From Emticicia sp965283955 (GTDB lineage: Bacteria; Bacteroidota; Bacteroidia; Cytophagales; Spirosomataceae): DNA of 64,000 nt. Both the position numbers and the translations under genes were made by a program. The notes under the pieces were generated by a model. The model had not been told where the DNA came from and searched no databases. It worked only from the letters and a program-made list of their open reading frames with translations. Positions 35,913 to 44,649 of the stretch are shown piece after piece. The DNA lies in contig CBDIQW010000001.1 of the NCBI GenBank assembly GCA_965283955.1, positions 1,488,001 through 1,552,000 on the forward strand. Direction: 5' to 3'. Numbering within the stretch: position 1 is the stretch's first letter; the number at the start of each line of letters is the position of its first letter.

Positions 35913-37416
35913 ACTCCACTGCATATTGCATAATTTTTTCTTGGGTTGCCTCCTGTTTTGAGAATAAAGCGGTTTGTTTTCCTTTTGAGAGAACCATAAC
36001 TCTATCGCTCATACCAATAATTTCGGGCAATTCTGACGAAATCATAATGACTGCTATTCCTTCATCAGTCAACTGATTAATCAATTTATAAATCTCAAAT
36101 TTTGCTCCAATGTCAATACCACGGGTGGGTTCGTCTAAAATAACCAAGCTTGGTGAGGTTAGTAAAACTTTACCAATGACTACCTTTTGCTGATTTCCAC
36201 CACTGAGCGTCATCACTTTTTGATTGATGCTCGTGGACTTTATTTTTAAATCGTTTGATAGTTGAGTTGCGGCTTCATTTTCGTTACTTGAATTGACAAA
36301 CCAAGTCTTTGAGAAGTTGCCTAAACTCGACAAACTGATATTTTCTTTGATAGATAATGCAGGAATAAAACCTAACGCTTTACGGTCTTCGCTCACATAT
36401 CCGATGCCATTTTTGATAGCATCTTCGGGCGATTTTATTTCAATTTTATTGCCTTTTAGCATGATTTCTCCACTATCATACATATCCAACCCAAAAATTG
36501 CTCTGGCAATTTCGGTTCGCCCCGCTCCCATCAAACCTGCTATGCCCAGCACTTCGCCTGCATGAACTTCAAAATTAATATCTTTAAATTTACCTTTCTT
36601 TGTTAGATTTTGAACCGAAAGAATTGATTCTCCTTTTAGTGAATTCTTTTCAAGAAAGCGGAACGCCGCCCGAAGGTCATTAATTTCCCGCCCTACCATC
36701 AAGGCAATTAAGGTGTTTTTATCTAATTCGTTTGTGTTTTTAGTAGCGATATATTGTCCATCACGCAAAACTGTGATTCTATCAGTAATCTCATATATTT
36801 CGTCCATTTTGTGTGAAATATAGATAATTGAGACACCTTTGGCTTTCAAATCTTTGATGATTTTGAAAAGCATCGTCACTTCGTTATCGGTAAGTGCCGA
36901 TGTGGGTTCGTCCATGATTATCACCTTTGCGTTGTTTGAAATTGCTTTGGCAATTTCTACCATTTGCTTTTCGGCAATACTCAAATTTTTGATTTTGGTC
37001 TGTGCGTTGATTTTTACTCCTATCGCATCAAGGATTTCTTGTGCTTTTTGGTTGATAACCTTATCATTCAACCAGCTTCGATAATTTGTTTCTCTACCTA
37101 AAAAAATATTTTGAGCAACGGTCAATTCGGGAACGACAAGGATTTCTTGATGGATCATAGAAATTCCTTTCAGTAAATTTTCGTGAACGCTATTACTTTT
37201 TAGGATTTCTCCCTCAAAGATAATTTCGCCCGAATCTGATTTAAGTAGGCCCATCAAAATCTTCATAAATGTCGATTTCCCTGCTCCATTTTCACCCATT
37301 AAGGCATGAACTTCGCCTTTTTGGAGGTTAAATTGAATATTATCCAACGCCTTTACCCCTAAAAATGATTTAGAGAGGTTTTGTACTTGGAGAATATTTT
37401 GAGGGTTTGAGGACAT
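35911..37416 (-). CDS. RbsA-type sugar ABC transporter ATP-binding protein (two ABC domains)
   Basis: 501 residues from the ATG at 37416 (MSSNPQNILQVQNLSKSFLG); the longer frame runs into the upstream repeat. Two tandem ABC domains: the first has Walker A GENGAGKST and signature LSIAEKQMVE with Walker B VIIMDEPTSAL; the second has the degenerate Walker A-like GLMGAGRTEIAR, signature LSGGNQQKVVIGK and LVILDEPTRGID. This layout is typical of RbsA/MglA/XylG. It energises the neighbouring permease. Confidence 0.93.
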   Translation of the reverse strand: MSSNPQNILQVQNLSKSFLGVKALDNIQFNLQKGEVHALMGENGAGKSTFMKILMGLLKSDSGEIIFEGEILKSNSVHENLLKGISMIHQEILVVPELTVAQNIFLGRETNYRSWLNDKVINQKAQEILDAIGVKINAQTKIKNLSIAEKQMVEIAKAISNNAKVIIMDEPTSALTDNEVTMLFKIIKDLKAKGVSIIYISHKMDEIYEITDRITVLRDGQYIATKNTNELDKNTLIALMVGREINDLRAAFRFLEKNSLKGESILSVQNLTKKGKFKDINFEVHAGEVLGIAGLMGAGRTEIARAIFGLDMYDSGEIMLKGNKIEIKSPEDAIKNGIGYVSEDRKALGFIPALSIKENISLSSLGNFSKTWFVNSSNENEAATQLSNDLKIKSTSINQKVMTLSGGNQQKVVIGKVLLTSPSLVILDEPTRGIDIGAKFEIYKLINQLTDEGIAVIMISSELPEIIGMSDRVMVLSKGKQTALFSKQEATQEKIMQYAVE

Positions 37417-37442
37417 ATTTTTTATAAAATAATACGTTATGG

Positions 37443-37470
37443 GTAGAGACGTTGCATGCAACGTCTCTAC
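37443..37470. repeat. 28-bp perfect palindrome, copy 1
   Basis: Arm GTAGAGACGTTGCA followed directly by its reverse complement TGCAACGTCTCTAC. An identical copy is at 58480-58507. It sits between the oxidoreductase stop and the ATPase start. Confidence 0.85.
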
Positions 37471-37499
37471 ATGATGTAAAAAATATCTTAATTATTTTC

Positions 37500-38630
37500 T
37501 CACACAAAATCACCTTCTACGTTGGTATCTTTCCAACTTCTCGAATTGGCCGAATCAATAACAGCTGCACAAACTTTTTGAGTTTGAAGTGCTTCTTTGA
37601 AAGTTGGAGAACAATCTTCACCAGTTTCTAAACTTTTCAAGAAATCGGCTACTTGATGAATGAAACTATGCTCATAGCCAATACCACAACCTGGAATCCA
37701 CCATTTATTCATATAAGGTTGGTCGCCATCGGTTACGTGAATCGAACGCCATCCACGAACAATTGAATCGTCACGGTGGTCGAAATATTCGAGGCGATTG
37801 AGGTCGTGTAAATCCCAACGGATAGAAGCATCAGCACCGTTAATTTCAAATGTATAAAGAGCTTTATGTCCACGGGCGTAGCGAGTAGATTCAAAAAGTC
37901 CGAGGGAGTCATTCGCAAAATGACAGTGGAAAATACAAGCATCATCAATTCCAACAGGTTCAACTTTGCCAGTTAACTGGTGCATGCGTTCTTTTACAAA
38001 AGTCTCAGTAACAGCTGACACATCGGTAATCGCCCCATTGAGCCACATGGCAGTATCGATACAGTGAGCCAGAAGGTCACCAGTTACGCCCGAACCTGCA
38101 GCACCTACATCCATTCTCCACAAACCCTCACCACCTTGCGGGAGGTCAGCATTGATAGTCCAATCCTGTAAGAAATTAGCTCTGTAATGATATATTTTAC
38201 CCAGTTTTCCAGATTCAATGATTTGTTTTGCCAAAGTAACAGCTGGCATTCTACGGTAGTTATACCACACAGTTGTTTTCAATGGTTTGCCATCTGTTCC
38301 GGCTTTGTCGATGGCATCAACCATTATTTGCCCTTCTTCTAAAGTACGAGCTAATGGTTTTTCACATAAAATCATTTTACCTGCTGCTGCCGCTGCCAAA
38401 GCAATTTCTGCATGAGAATCATTGGGTGTACAAATATCAATGGCATCAATATCGTCCCGAGCAACGAGTGCTTTCCAGTCGGTTTCGATAGATTCAAAAC
38501 CCCATTGGTCGGCAAATGCTTGTACTTTTGCTGCATTTCTTGAGCAAACAGCCTTTAAAACAGGCGTATATTCCAATTCAGGAAAAAAATTTGTAATGCG
38601 ATTATATCCATTAGAATGAGCTCTTCCCAT
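37500..38630 (-). CDS. Gfo/Idh/MocA-family oxidoreductase, N-terminus disturbed
   Basis: 376 residues: NAD(P)-dependent sugar oxidoreductase with the family's EKP motif (GKMILCEKPLARTLEEGQIM) and the C-terminal dimer domain (YNYRRMPAVTLAKQIIESGK, GDLLAHCIDTAMWLNG, HSFIHQVADFLKSLETGEDC). The ORF begins at an internal Met: the normal first strand and glycine motif are absent. In another frame just upstream the DNA reads KTIRLIGTQ, which would join to FMGRAHSNGY if one extra base near 38634 is removed. So the real start is likely near 38671, behind one or two frame errors. A glycoside 3-dehydrogenase role fits the DUF1080 neighbour (inference). Confidence 0.8.
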   Translation of the reverse strand: MGRAHSNGYNRITNFFPELEYTPVLKAVCSRNAAKVQAFADQWGFESIETDWKALVARDDIDAIDICTPNDSHAEIALAAAAAGKMILCEKPLARTLEEGQIMVDAIDKAGTDGKPLKTTVWYNYRRMPAVTLAKQIIESGKLGKIYHYRANFLQDWTINADLPQGGEGLWRMDVGAAGSGVTGDLLAHCIDTAMWLNGAITDVSAVTETFVKERMHQLTGKVEPVGIDDACIFHCHFANDSLGLFESTRYARGHKALYTFEINGADASIRWDLHDLNRLEYFDHRDDSIVRGWRSIHVTDGDQPYMNKWWIPGCGIGYEHSFIHQVADFLKSLETGEDCSPTFKEALQTQKVCAAVIDSANSRSWKDTNVEGDFV

Positions 38631-38671
38631 AAAGCTGCGTTCCTATTAATCGTATTGTTTTCTATTTTCAT

Positions 38672-38803
38672 AGCCCCCAAGCCCCCAGAGGGGGTGTTTT
38701 TATAGCCTCCCCCATCCAATGGAGAGATAAAAGCCAATTTTTTAAATTATTTTATATAGTTACATTATCAATTTACTATTCCCCCTCTGGGGGTTAGGGG
38801 GCT
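38672..38803. repeat. Inverted pair of C/G-tract repeats
   Basis: AGCCCCCAAGCCCCC then AGAGGGGG (38672-38694) faces its near reverse complement (38781-38803, 21 of 23 matching). A partial third copy (TAGCCTCCCCCATCCAATGG) lies between. The distal arm overlaps the last codons and stop of the TIM-barrel gene. Confidence 0.7.
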
Positions 38804-39828
38804 TCATACCACCCATGTTGTTTTCTAACATTTATCATGGCGGCCAAAATATCGTTCCATGTTTGTTGTTTGGTCATTACGGCATTATCAAACATACAGC
38901 CGTCCCAACAAATATGACGGAAAGCTTTGGTCAATTCGCCCGAATTATTGCGAAGCCAAAGACCTGCATCGTGGGCAATATCCAATTTACCATTTGGGTC
39001 GGTAGCTTGACAGTGGCGACCCGTTTTATCGTGTGAGCCTGTTCCGTGAACCGTACCATCGTTTTGTGCCACGTGGAAGTCGATTGTCCATGGGCGAAGT
39101 GCATCGGTTAATTTTCTTAATCCTGCAAGAAAGGTTTCTCTATCTCCCCACTGAAAATCTTCGGGAAGAATTCGAGCTTCGGGAGCATTATAACCAAGCA
39201 AGTAAAGCGTAGTATGCGACATATCCGCTTGGAAACCAATATTTGGTCGGTCAACGGCTTCGAGTGTATCAATCATGGCTTTCCATGAGTGCATTCCTCC
39301 CCAGCAGATTTCTCCCTCGGCAGCGAGTCTTTCACCATAATCGGCAGCTACATCGCACGCCTCTCTGAATGTCTGAGCAATTAATTTGGTATTACCTACG
39401 GGGTCGGCTGCCCAAGCGTGAGGAGTACTCGCTGAATCAATTCTAACAATTCCGTTGGGACGAATGCCCATTTCACGCAATTTTTGACCAATGTGACAAG
39501 ACTTACGAACCATTTCTACAAAGTTGGCTCGCTCTTCTTTGCTTCCCATTGCGGGACCGCCCCAAATTGGAGCAACCAAACTGCCAATTTCAAGACCGTG
39601 TTTTGACACTTTATCGGCCAATCTTTTGATGGCATCGTCAGAAGTATCAAGGTCATAATGCGGGTCGAAAAGCCCTAAGTCAACACCATCGAATTTTACG
39701 CCATCTACTTCGGCAGCGGCGGTCATTTCAAGCATGGTATCCAACGAAATTGGTGGCTCAGAGTCTGGTCCTTTTCCTACAATACCTGGCCAAGTGGCAT
39801 TGTGGAGTTTAGGATAATTATTTTCCAT
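38794..39828 (-). CDS. Xylose-isomerase-like TIM-barrel protein
   Basis: 344 residues. Sugar phosphate isomerase/epimerase fold (AP endonuclease 2-like): DGVKFDGVDLGLFDP, IGSLVAPIWGGPAMGSKEER, LAAEGEICWGGMH (probable metal Glu), RPNIGFQADMSHTTLYLLG (Asp/His), TIDFHVAQNDGTVHGTGSHD and KAFRHICWDGCMFDN. Such proteins act as isomerases, epimerases or dehydratases on keto-sugars. It lies directly upstream of the oxidoreductase in the locus. Substrate unknown. Confidence 0.78.
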   Translation of the reverse strand: MENNYPKLHNATWPGIVGKGPDSEPPISLDTMLEMTAAAEVDGVKFDGVDLGLFDPHYDLDTSDDAIKRLADKVSKHGLEIGSLVAPIWGGPAMGSKEERANFVEMVRKSCHIGQKLREMGIRPNGIVRIDSASTPHAWAADPVGNTKLIAQTFREACDVAADYGERLAAEGEICWGGMHSWKAMIDTLEAVDRPNIGFQADMSHTTLYLLGYNAPEARILPEDFQWGDRETFLAGLRKLTDALRPWTIDFHVAQNDGTVHGTGSHDKTGRHCQATDPNGKLDIAHDAGLWLRNNSGELTKAFRHICWDGCMFDNAVMTKQQTWNDILAAMINVRKQHGWYEAP

Positions 39829-39868
39829 TTATTTAATAGATTTTTAGGTTGATATTTTTTCATCTTTT

Positions 39869-39901
39869 AACGTTGGCAGGGTTTGAAACCCTGCCAACGT
39901 T
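39869..39901. repeat. 33-bp hairpin repeat
   Basis: AACGTTGGCAGGGTTT, a central G, then AAACCCTGCCAACGTT: 16-bp perfect arms in the gap between the cupin and TIM-barrel genes. Confidence 0.85.
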
Positions 39902-39927
39902 TGAGTGTTTATAAAACTAAATCAGGG

Positions 39928-41112
39928 TTATTTTGGTCCAAAGTGCTTGAGCATTACGATTGGGTCATTGGCGGAATGATTGGTGATTGTTACGCCCTCC
40001 ATAGCTGCTTTTTCGGTGATAAAAAACTCATCGTTTGTTAGCTGTCCGTAGCGAATCAAGGCAGGGGTTTCGATATTCCAAACGCCCATTTTGCCGTGTC
40101 CTTGCATCATGATTATTCCGTAAGCAGCACTATCTTTAATTGTTACGGTTTGCCCTGGAAAAACAGTCAATTCTTTTGCAGAAAATGCTTCCGAACGATA
40201 ACAAACCCATTTTTCTATATAGCCTTCTGCTTCCATTTCTGCCACATCTTTTACTGGTTTTGGCTGCATAAAACGAGTTTCGAGCAAATTTGGATTAGTA
40301 TTTAGTTCCCAGTCAATTACGCCCATTAGTTGGTCATAATCACCAATTTGGTCAGGAGGTGTGCCATTCCACAGTAATTCTTCTGGAATAACCGCTTCAT
40401 TTACCAGAGATTGATACATCGCAAAAACATCCGATGCTTTTTGTGGCTCATACGTACACAAACTTCCTGGTGCGTGAAGCATTCCTGGAGGAACATCCCA
40501 GCCAGTTCCTGGAATTAATGGAAACGCCTGCGAATACATCGTGATTTTATTATCACCTTTCGTGAAATTCATCAAACATTCTTTGATTTGTTCTTTGGTT
40601 GTACCTGGGGCAATACCAAAAAATGTATAAGGAAAATCTCCCCCGTGATTGTTTAATTGTGGCGGATAATAATAGGCTTCAGGCTTACCGAGTTGACCAA
40701 TTTTAGCTGCTTCTTCGTCGTTATGGTGAATATGGTGTGGTAAAGGCCCCATATTATCAAAAAACTTAGAGTACATCGGCCAGCTTTTATACTCATTCCA
40801 AAGACGTTCGCCAATGATTTCTGCACCAAGTTCGTCGATTGCATCTTTCAAAAGCACTTTTTCATCGCCTACGATAACAAAGCTTAAACCTTCATTTTCA
40901 CCAGTTAATGGACCATTCTTTGCAGGAGTTGTTGACGAAAGCCAACGCTCATCGATTCCGCCACGAACACCACCGAGTACATAATAATCATCGGGGTGAA
41001 GTTTTATTCTGCGGCCTGGCACACAAAACGAACGTGGAACCCAAGTCGGTGCTAATCGTAAAATTCCTTTTCCTTGTTCTAAAGCTTTTTGTGCTATACT
41101 TAAATTTGACAT
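39928..41112 (-). CDS. Cupin-fold sugar isomerase-like protein (phosphomannose-isomerase type)
   Basis: 394 residues from the ATG at 41112 (MSNLSIAQKALEQGKGILRL); the longer frame enters the repeat region. The HIHHNDEEA segment and the later PGTGWDVPPGMLHAPGSL supply the metal-binding His/Glu set of type I phosphomannose-isomerase-like cupins; a second cupin lobe (TVFPGQTVTIKDSAAYGIIM) follows. Probably a metal-dependent isomerase acting on a free or keto sugar. It sits between the DUF559 element and the TIM-barrel gene. Confidence 0.6.
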   Translation of the reverse strand: MSNLSIAQKALEQGKGILRLAPTWVPRSFCVPGRRIKLHPDDYYVLGGVRGGIDERWLSSTTPAKNGPLTGENEGLSFVIVGDEKVLLKDAIDELGAEIIGERLWNEYKSWPMYSKFFDNMGPLPHHIHHNDEEAAKIGQLGKPEAYYYPPQLNNHGGDFPYTFFGIAPGTTKEQIKECLMNFTKGDNKITMYSQAFPLIPGTGWDVPPGMLHAPGSLCTYEPQKASDVFAMYQSLVNEAVIPEELLWNGTPPDQIGDYDQLMGVIDWELNTNPNLLETRFMQPKPVKDVAEMEAEGYIEKWVCYRSEAFSAKELTVFPGQTVTIKDSAAYGIIMMQGHGKMGVWNIETPALIRYGQLTNDEFFITEKAAMEGVTITNHSANDPIVMLKHFGPK

Positions 41113-41174
41113 AATGTAATGGTTATTATAGAGTTGAATTATGTTCTTATATTTTATTGAGTAGTGTGTGTAAG

Positions 41175-41699
41175 TTTCCCCCGTGCGACGGTCGCTCCTT
41201 ATTTTCAAGGAGGGGTGTCCTGACGAAGTCGGACGGGGTGGTCAATCACTTTGAAAATGCCTTTTAATTTCGCTTAAAACAAATTCCAGATTTTCAAAAA
41301 CATCTTTATTCTCAAAGCGTAAAATTTTTATATTGAGTGAATTCAAATAGTTTGTTCTTTTTTCATCACTTTCGATTCCATAACCTTCAAAATGGTCTTG
41401 TCCATCCAACTCGACACCAATTTTTTCAGAAGGACAATAAAAATCTAAAATGTAGTTTCCTATACTATGTTGTCTTCTAAATTTTCTATCTCCAAGTTGG
41501 CTATTCTTTAAATAATTCCACAGCGTTGCTTCGGCTGATGTTGAGTGATTCCGAAGCTTTTTTCTAAAAGTTTTTAATTCCTTACGATTGTGGATTTGCT
41601 CCATGTTACTAATAATTACGATTGTAAAAATCATTATTCGCTGATTTTACCACCCCGCCGACTTCGTCAGGCACCCCTCCTTGAAAAAAGGAGGGGAAA
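41175..41699 (-). mobile_element. 525-bp DUF559 nuclease element with inverted ends
   Basis: The left end (41175-41242) and right end (41649-41699) are inverted copies: right arm reads ACCACCCCGCCGACTTCGTC then AGGCACCCCTCCTTGAAAAA; the left arm on the opposite strand carries the same blocks (CAAGGAGGGGTG, CCTGACGAAGTCGG, CGGGGTGGT). Each end can also fold back on itself (CTCCTT...AAGGAG). Between them lies a single minus-strand gene for a DUF559 endonuclease-like protein whose stop codon overlaps the left end. The unit separates two catabolic genes of the same operon. No target-site duplication is evident. Confidence 0.6.
41242..41604 (-). CDS. DUF559 endonuclease-like protein
   Basis: 120 residues from the ATG at 41604 (MEQIHNRKELKTFRKKLRNH). 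DUF559 has the Vsr/restriction-endonuclease-like fold: SAEATLWNYLKNSQLGDRKF, RRQHSIGNYILDFYCPSEKI, GVELDGQDHFEGYGIESDEK, RTNYLNSLNIKILRFENKDV. The Asp of DFYCP and the Glu/Asp of VELDG are the likely metal-binding residues. It is the only gene inside the inverted-repeat element and has nothing obvious to do with the surrounding sugar genes. Homing-type nuclease or repair nuclease are both possible. Confidence 0.8.
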   Translation of the reverse strand: MEQIHNRKELKTFRKKLRNHSTSAEATLWNYLKNSQLGDRKFRRQHSIGNYILDFYCPSEKIGVELDGQDHFEGYGIESDEKRTNYLNSLNIKILRFENKDVFENLEFVLSEIKRHFQSD

Positions 41700-41714
41700 T
41701 TTTTACTCGGAAAT

Positions 41715-42746
41715 TTACTTTATTTCTATCGCTCTGATTTCTAAATCAAAACTTTTTGTTTCGTAAGATTCAAGAAAAATCAATTCTTTATTGGCTCTTG
41801 CTTGGGCTTGCCCGATTGGCGGATTGGTAGCAGGTTCTATTCCTGTTACGTATTCATTTTTACCCCAATGTTGCCAGTTTACTAAGTGTGGTAATTGGTC
41901 TTTTCTGAAATTAATCTCTACTCTCAGACCAAGTTTAGGGTTATGAAGCCCTGCAACACACATTCCATTTTCGTCGGCATTGGGGTCGATAAATGCTACT
42001 TCTTCACCTGTACCAAGGTGGTTGTCAATGGGAGCTGGGCAGGTTTTAAAATCATGTCCTTCTTTGAAAATCTTAGCATTTTCATCGCCAAAACGAGGTT
42101 TCCATTTTCCTTCCCAAAGTATTTTTGTGCCTTCATCAACCATCGGATAACCAAAATTGAAATGATACATGAGCATCAGTGGAGCAGGTGTGTTTCCTCG
42201 ATTGATAACTTCATCATGTATTCGGAGCATCGGTTCTCCAAGAACTCCCGAAATGGTTCTTTTCAACTCTAAACTTGGGCCGAAAACTTTGGTTTCTTTA
42301 ATAATTCCAGTAATACTAAACTCCATTTTTCCAGCAACAGGGTCAGGTTGAATGATGGAAACAATTTCGGCAGGAAGATTAGAAATATTTCCATGAATGC
42401 CCCTTTCGCCAAATTCATCTTTTTCGGGGCCTCCTACGTGCGAAAGTCCACAAGTCGTTAAGAGTCCACCACCGAAGGTTTTTAGCCAATCAATTCCTCG
42501 GTCTGAGTTGGATTGTGGAGCAATAAATCCACCGTGACTTAACCAAGCTAAACTATGTTGATTGTAAAAAGCCTCGGCAATATCCATTCCTCTATCAATC
42601 ACCACTTTATATCTCAGTCCAGTTCCTGTATTTATCCAAGCGATACGATTTCCACGACCTAAACCATTGTCAAGAACGGAAGTTTCGATGCCTCCCATTT
42701 GGGCATGGTTTGAGATTTTATCTTTATAATTTTGAATTCCGCTCAT
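41715..42746 (-). CDS. DUF4432 aldose-1-epimerase-like protein
   Basis: 343 residues. Galactose mutarotase-like beta-sandwich: RYKVVIDRGMDIAEAFYNQH, GGGLLTTCGLSHVGGP, ERGIHGNISNLPAEIVSI, LMYHFNFGYPMVDEGTKILW and GIEPATNPPIGQAQARANKE. The His and Glu positions fit the epimerase active site. Likely converts an anomer or epimer of the transported sugar. Preceded by the hydrolase gene (36-bp gap) and followed by the DUF559 element. Confidence 0.8.
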   Translation of the reverse strand: MSGIQNYKDKISNHAQMGGIETSVLDNGLGRGNRIAWINTGTGLRYKVVIDRGMDIAEAFYNQHSLAWLSHGGFIAPQSNSDRGIDWLKTFGGGLLTTCGLSHVGGPEKDEFGERGIHGNISNLPAEIVSIIQPDPVAGKMEFSITGIIKETKVFGPSLELKRTISGVLGEPMLRIHDEVINRGNTPAPLMLMYHFNFGYPMVDEGTKILWEGKWKPRFGDENAKIFKEGHDFKTCPAPIDNHLGTGEEVAFIDPNADENGMCVAGLHNPKLGLRVEINFRKDQLPHLVNWQHWGKNEYVTGIEPATNPPIGQAQARANKELIFLESYETKSFDLEIRAIEIK

Positions 42747-42782
42747 TGAAAATTAATTGACAAAGTTTTTAATTTACGACTT

Positions 42783-43591
42783 TTAACGACCTAAAAACCA
42801 GTCTGTAACCCGAGCATTAAAGTCTTTTACATTCTCAAAATGGAAGGCGTGCCCCGCTTTTTCGTAAAGGAAAAGCTCGGAATTGGGCATTGACGCCACA
42901 ATTTCGTTGGCCATCCACTCGGGTGTGAAAATATCTTCTTTACCACCGATTACGAGAGTTGGCTGCGAAACTGAGCTTAACTCAGCCAGCACCGAATGAT
43001 TGATACACGCCGCCGCCTGACCTTTTAGTCCATGTAGTGGTTGTGGATTTGGGTCTAAATGAGCATTTTTCGGCCTTCTTCCAGTTCAGCTGCAAATTTT
43101 TCATCGTCCCACGAAGCTTTTGAGTAAATCAATAATTGGATATAAAGACTAAATTCTTCGGGACTAAACTTTGCTTTACAATTGACTATGTGCTGAAAAA
43201 TACCTTTGGCGGCATTATCGCAACGAGCCCACGGACACATCAACACCAAAGACTTTACTTTATTGGGGTGTCTGATTGCTAATTGCTGAGCAATCGTACT
43301 TCCCATCGAGCAGCCAATTACGTAGGCATTTTCGATTTGAAGTTCGTCGAGCAAACCCGCATAATCATCGGCCATCATTGCCGTTGAGTAATCTCCTTCG
43401 GGTTTATCGGTCTGCCCTACTCCTCGGTTATCTCCGATAATACACCTAAAATATTTCTCGAAATACGCAGTATGAGGCCCCCAAACACCACCAGCTGCCG
43501 TAATTCCCATTATCATCAAAAGCGGTGGAGCAGCACTCGAACCACGCTCTTCATAGTAAAAATTGATTCCGTTTGTTTGTACGAATGGCAT
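42783..43591 (-). pseudogene. Alpha/beta hydrolase, frameshifted
   Basis: Alpha/beta hydrolase with oxyanion and nucleophile motifs: LLMIMGITAAGGVWGP, IIGDNRGVGQTDKPEGDYST, nucleophile elbow GCSMGST (GxSxG), then IFTPEWMANEIVASMPNSEL and catalytic His in KAGHAFHFE. The first frame ends after EEGRKMLI; the expected continuation NAHLDPNPQPLHGLKG is in another frame. One A is missing from a run of A (T run at 43066-43070 on the plus strand). Restored length ~269 residues. The start abuts the stop of the preceding TIM-barrel gene, so the two are coupled. Confidence 0.78.
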
Positions 43592-43600
43592 ACAACTCAA

Positions 43601-44428
43601 TTATTTTAGGTTAGGAATTAGGTCATTTAATATCCAATTTCCATCATGAAGCGTTACGAAATCAGGGTCTTCCAAAGCTTCCTCTCCTTCGTCTTCACAA
43701 ATAATCCAACCTTTATAATTAATATCTTTGAGCCATTGCGTAATTGACAGCAAGTCAACTTTTCCTTTGCCCATCAACGTAAATTCGGGGTTTCCATTCC
43801 AATCTTTATAGTGAACGTGGTTGATAAGTGACGCATATTCTTTCATTTTTTCGAGCGGATTCATATCGCCATTGATAATATGACCAACGTCAGGTGTCCA
43901 GCCTGTTACCGAGCTATCCAATGATTCTAAAACTACTTTATAATCTGACGCTGTTCGGATAATTGAACTATGTGGCGAATTCGGGTGAAAACTACAAGGA
44001 ATACCTTTATCGGCAGCTCTTTTGGAAACTGTATTGACGATATTTACTAAATTCCGCTGGCGATTTTCTAAATCATGACGACCCGTTGGAATCTGTACAG
44101 TATTTAAAACCGCCCCAGGGAAACGCTCCAACAATGCAATGGCATTATCGGCAATTTGTTTTTCGTTTTCGGATTCTTCCGTGCCATTCCATTCTAAAGC
44201 TAAGGCGAGAGCGGCCAGTTCGATGCCTTGTTCTTTTAGTTTTGCTTCCAAAAGGTCGGCATTAACTAAATCGCCCATCCAAGTAAAAATGGGTTGAATA
44301 CCCGTGAAACCCGCTTTGGCAATCACTTCTATCATGTGACCCAATCGCCCTTGGTGCGTTTGTCCGTTGCCACTCATAAACCATGTATAAACTTCCGAAC
44401 CAAATCGAAAAGGCAATTTTTCTTTCAT
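43601..44428 (-). CDS. Sugar phosphate isomerase/epimerase (TIM barrel)
   Basis: 275 residues, AP-endonuclease-2 family. Visible metal and substrate positions: IPCSFHPNSPHSSI, GWTPDVGHIINGD, HVHYKDWNGNPEFTLMGKG and GWIICEDEGEEALEDPD. Similar proteins are inosose dehydratases, hydroxypyruvate isomerases or 3-keto-sugar processing enzymes. Immediately followed by the hydrolase gene. Substrate unknown. Confidence 0.8.
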   Translation of the reverse strand: MKEKLPFRFGSEVYTWFMSGNGQTHQGRLGHMIEVIAKAGFTGIQPIFTWMGDLVNADLLEAKLKEQGIELAALALALEWNGTEESENEKQIADNAIALLERFPGAVLNTVQIPTGRHDLENRQRNLVNIVNTVSKRAADKGIPCSFHPNSPHSSIIRTASDYKVVLESLDSSVTGWTPDVGHIINGDMNPLEKMKEYASLINHVHYKDWNGNPEFTLMGKGKVDLLSITQWLKDINYKGWIICEDEGEEALEDPDFVTLHDGNWILNDLIPNLK

Positions 44429-44461
44429 TTTTATATTGGGTGAATAGTTTTATTTGTTAGT

Positions 44462-44578
44462 AATAATGGGGCAAGATGTCACGCAAATAATTGTTGCGTA
44501 CCTACGGCACGCTTGCCATCAATGCTATTTGTATCTACCGATATTTAGCCCCTAACGGGGCAATTCCAACCCATTATT
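44462..44578. repeat. MITE-like repeat in gap 44429-44649
   Basis: Bounded by AATAATGGG (44462-44470) and its inverse CCCATTATT (44570-44578); contains the hairpin GCCCCTAACGGGGC (44548-44561) and a GCGTACCTACGGCACGC stretch. Sequences of this TTAGCCCCTAACGGGGCAAT type recur between genes in many Bacteroidota, from memory. No coding content. Confidence 0.55.
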
Positions 44579-44649
44579 TGTATTACTTTAGGTATTAATT
44601 CTACTGATAAATGGTTTTATTTGAATAATTAACCCATTTCCAGTAAAAC

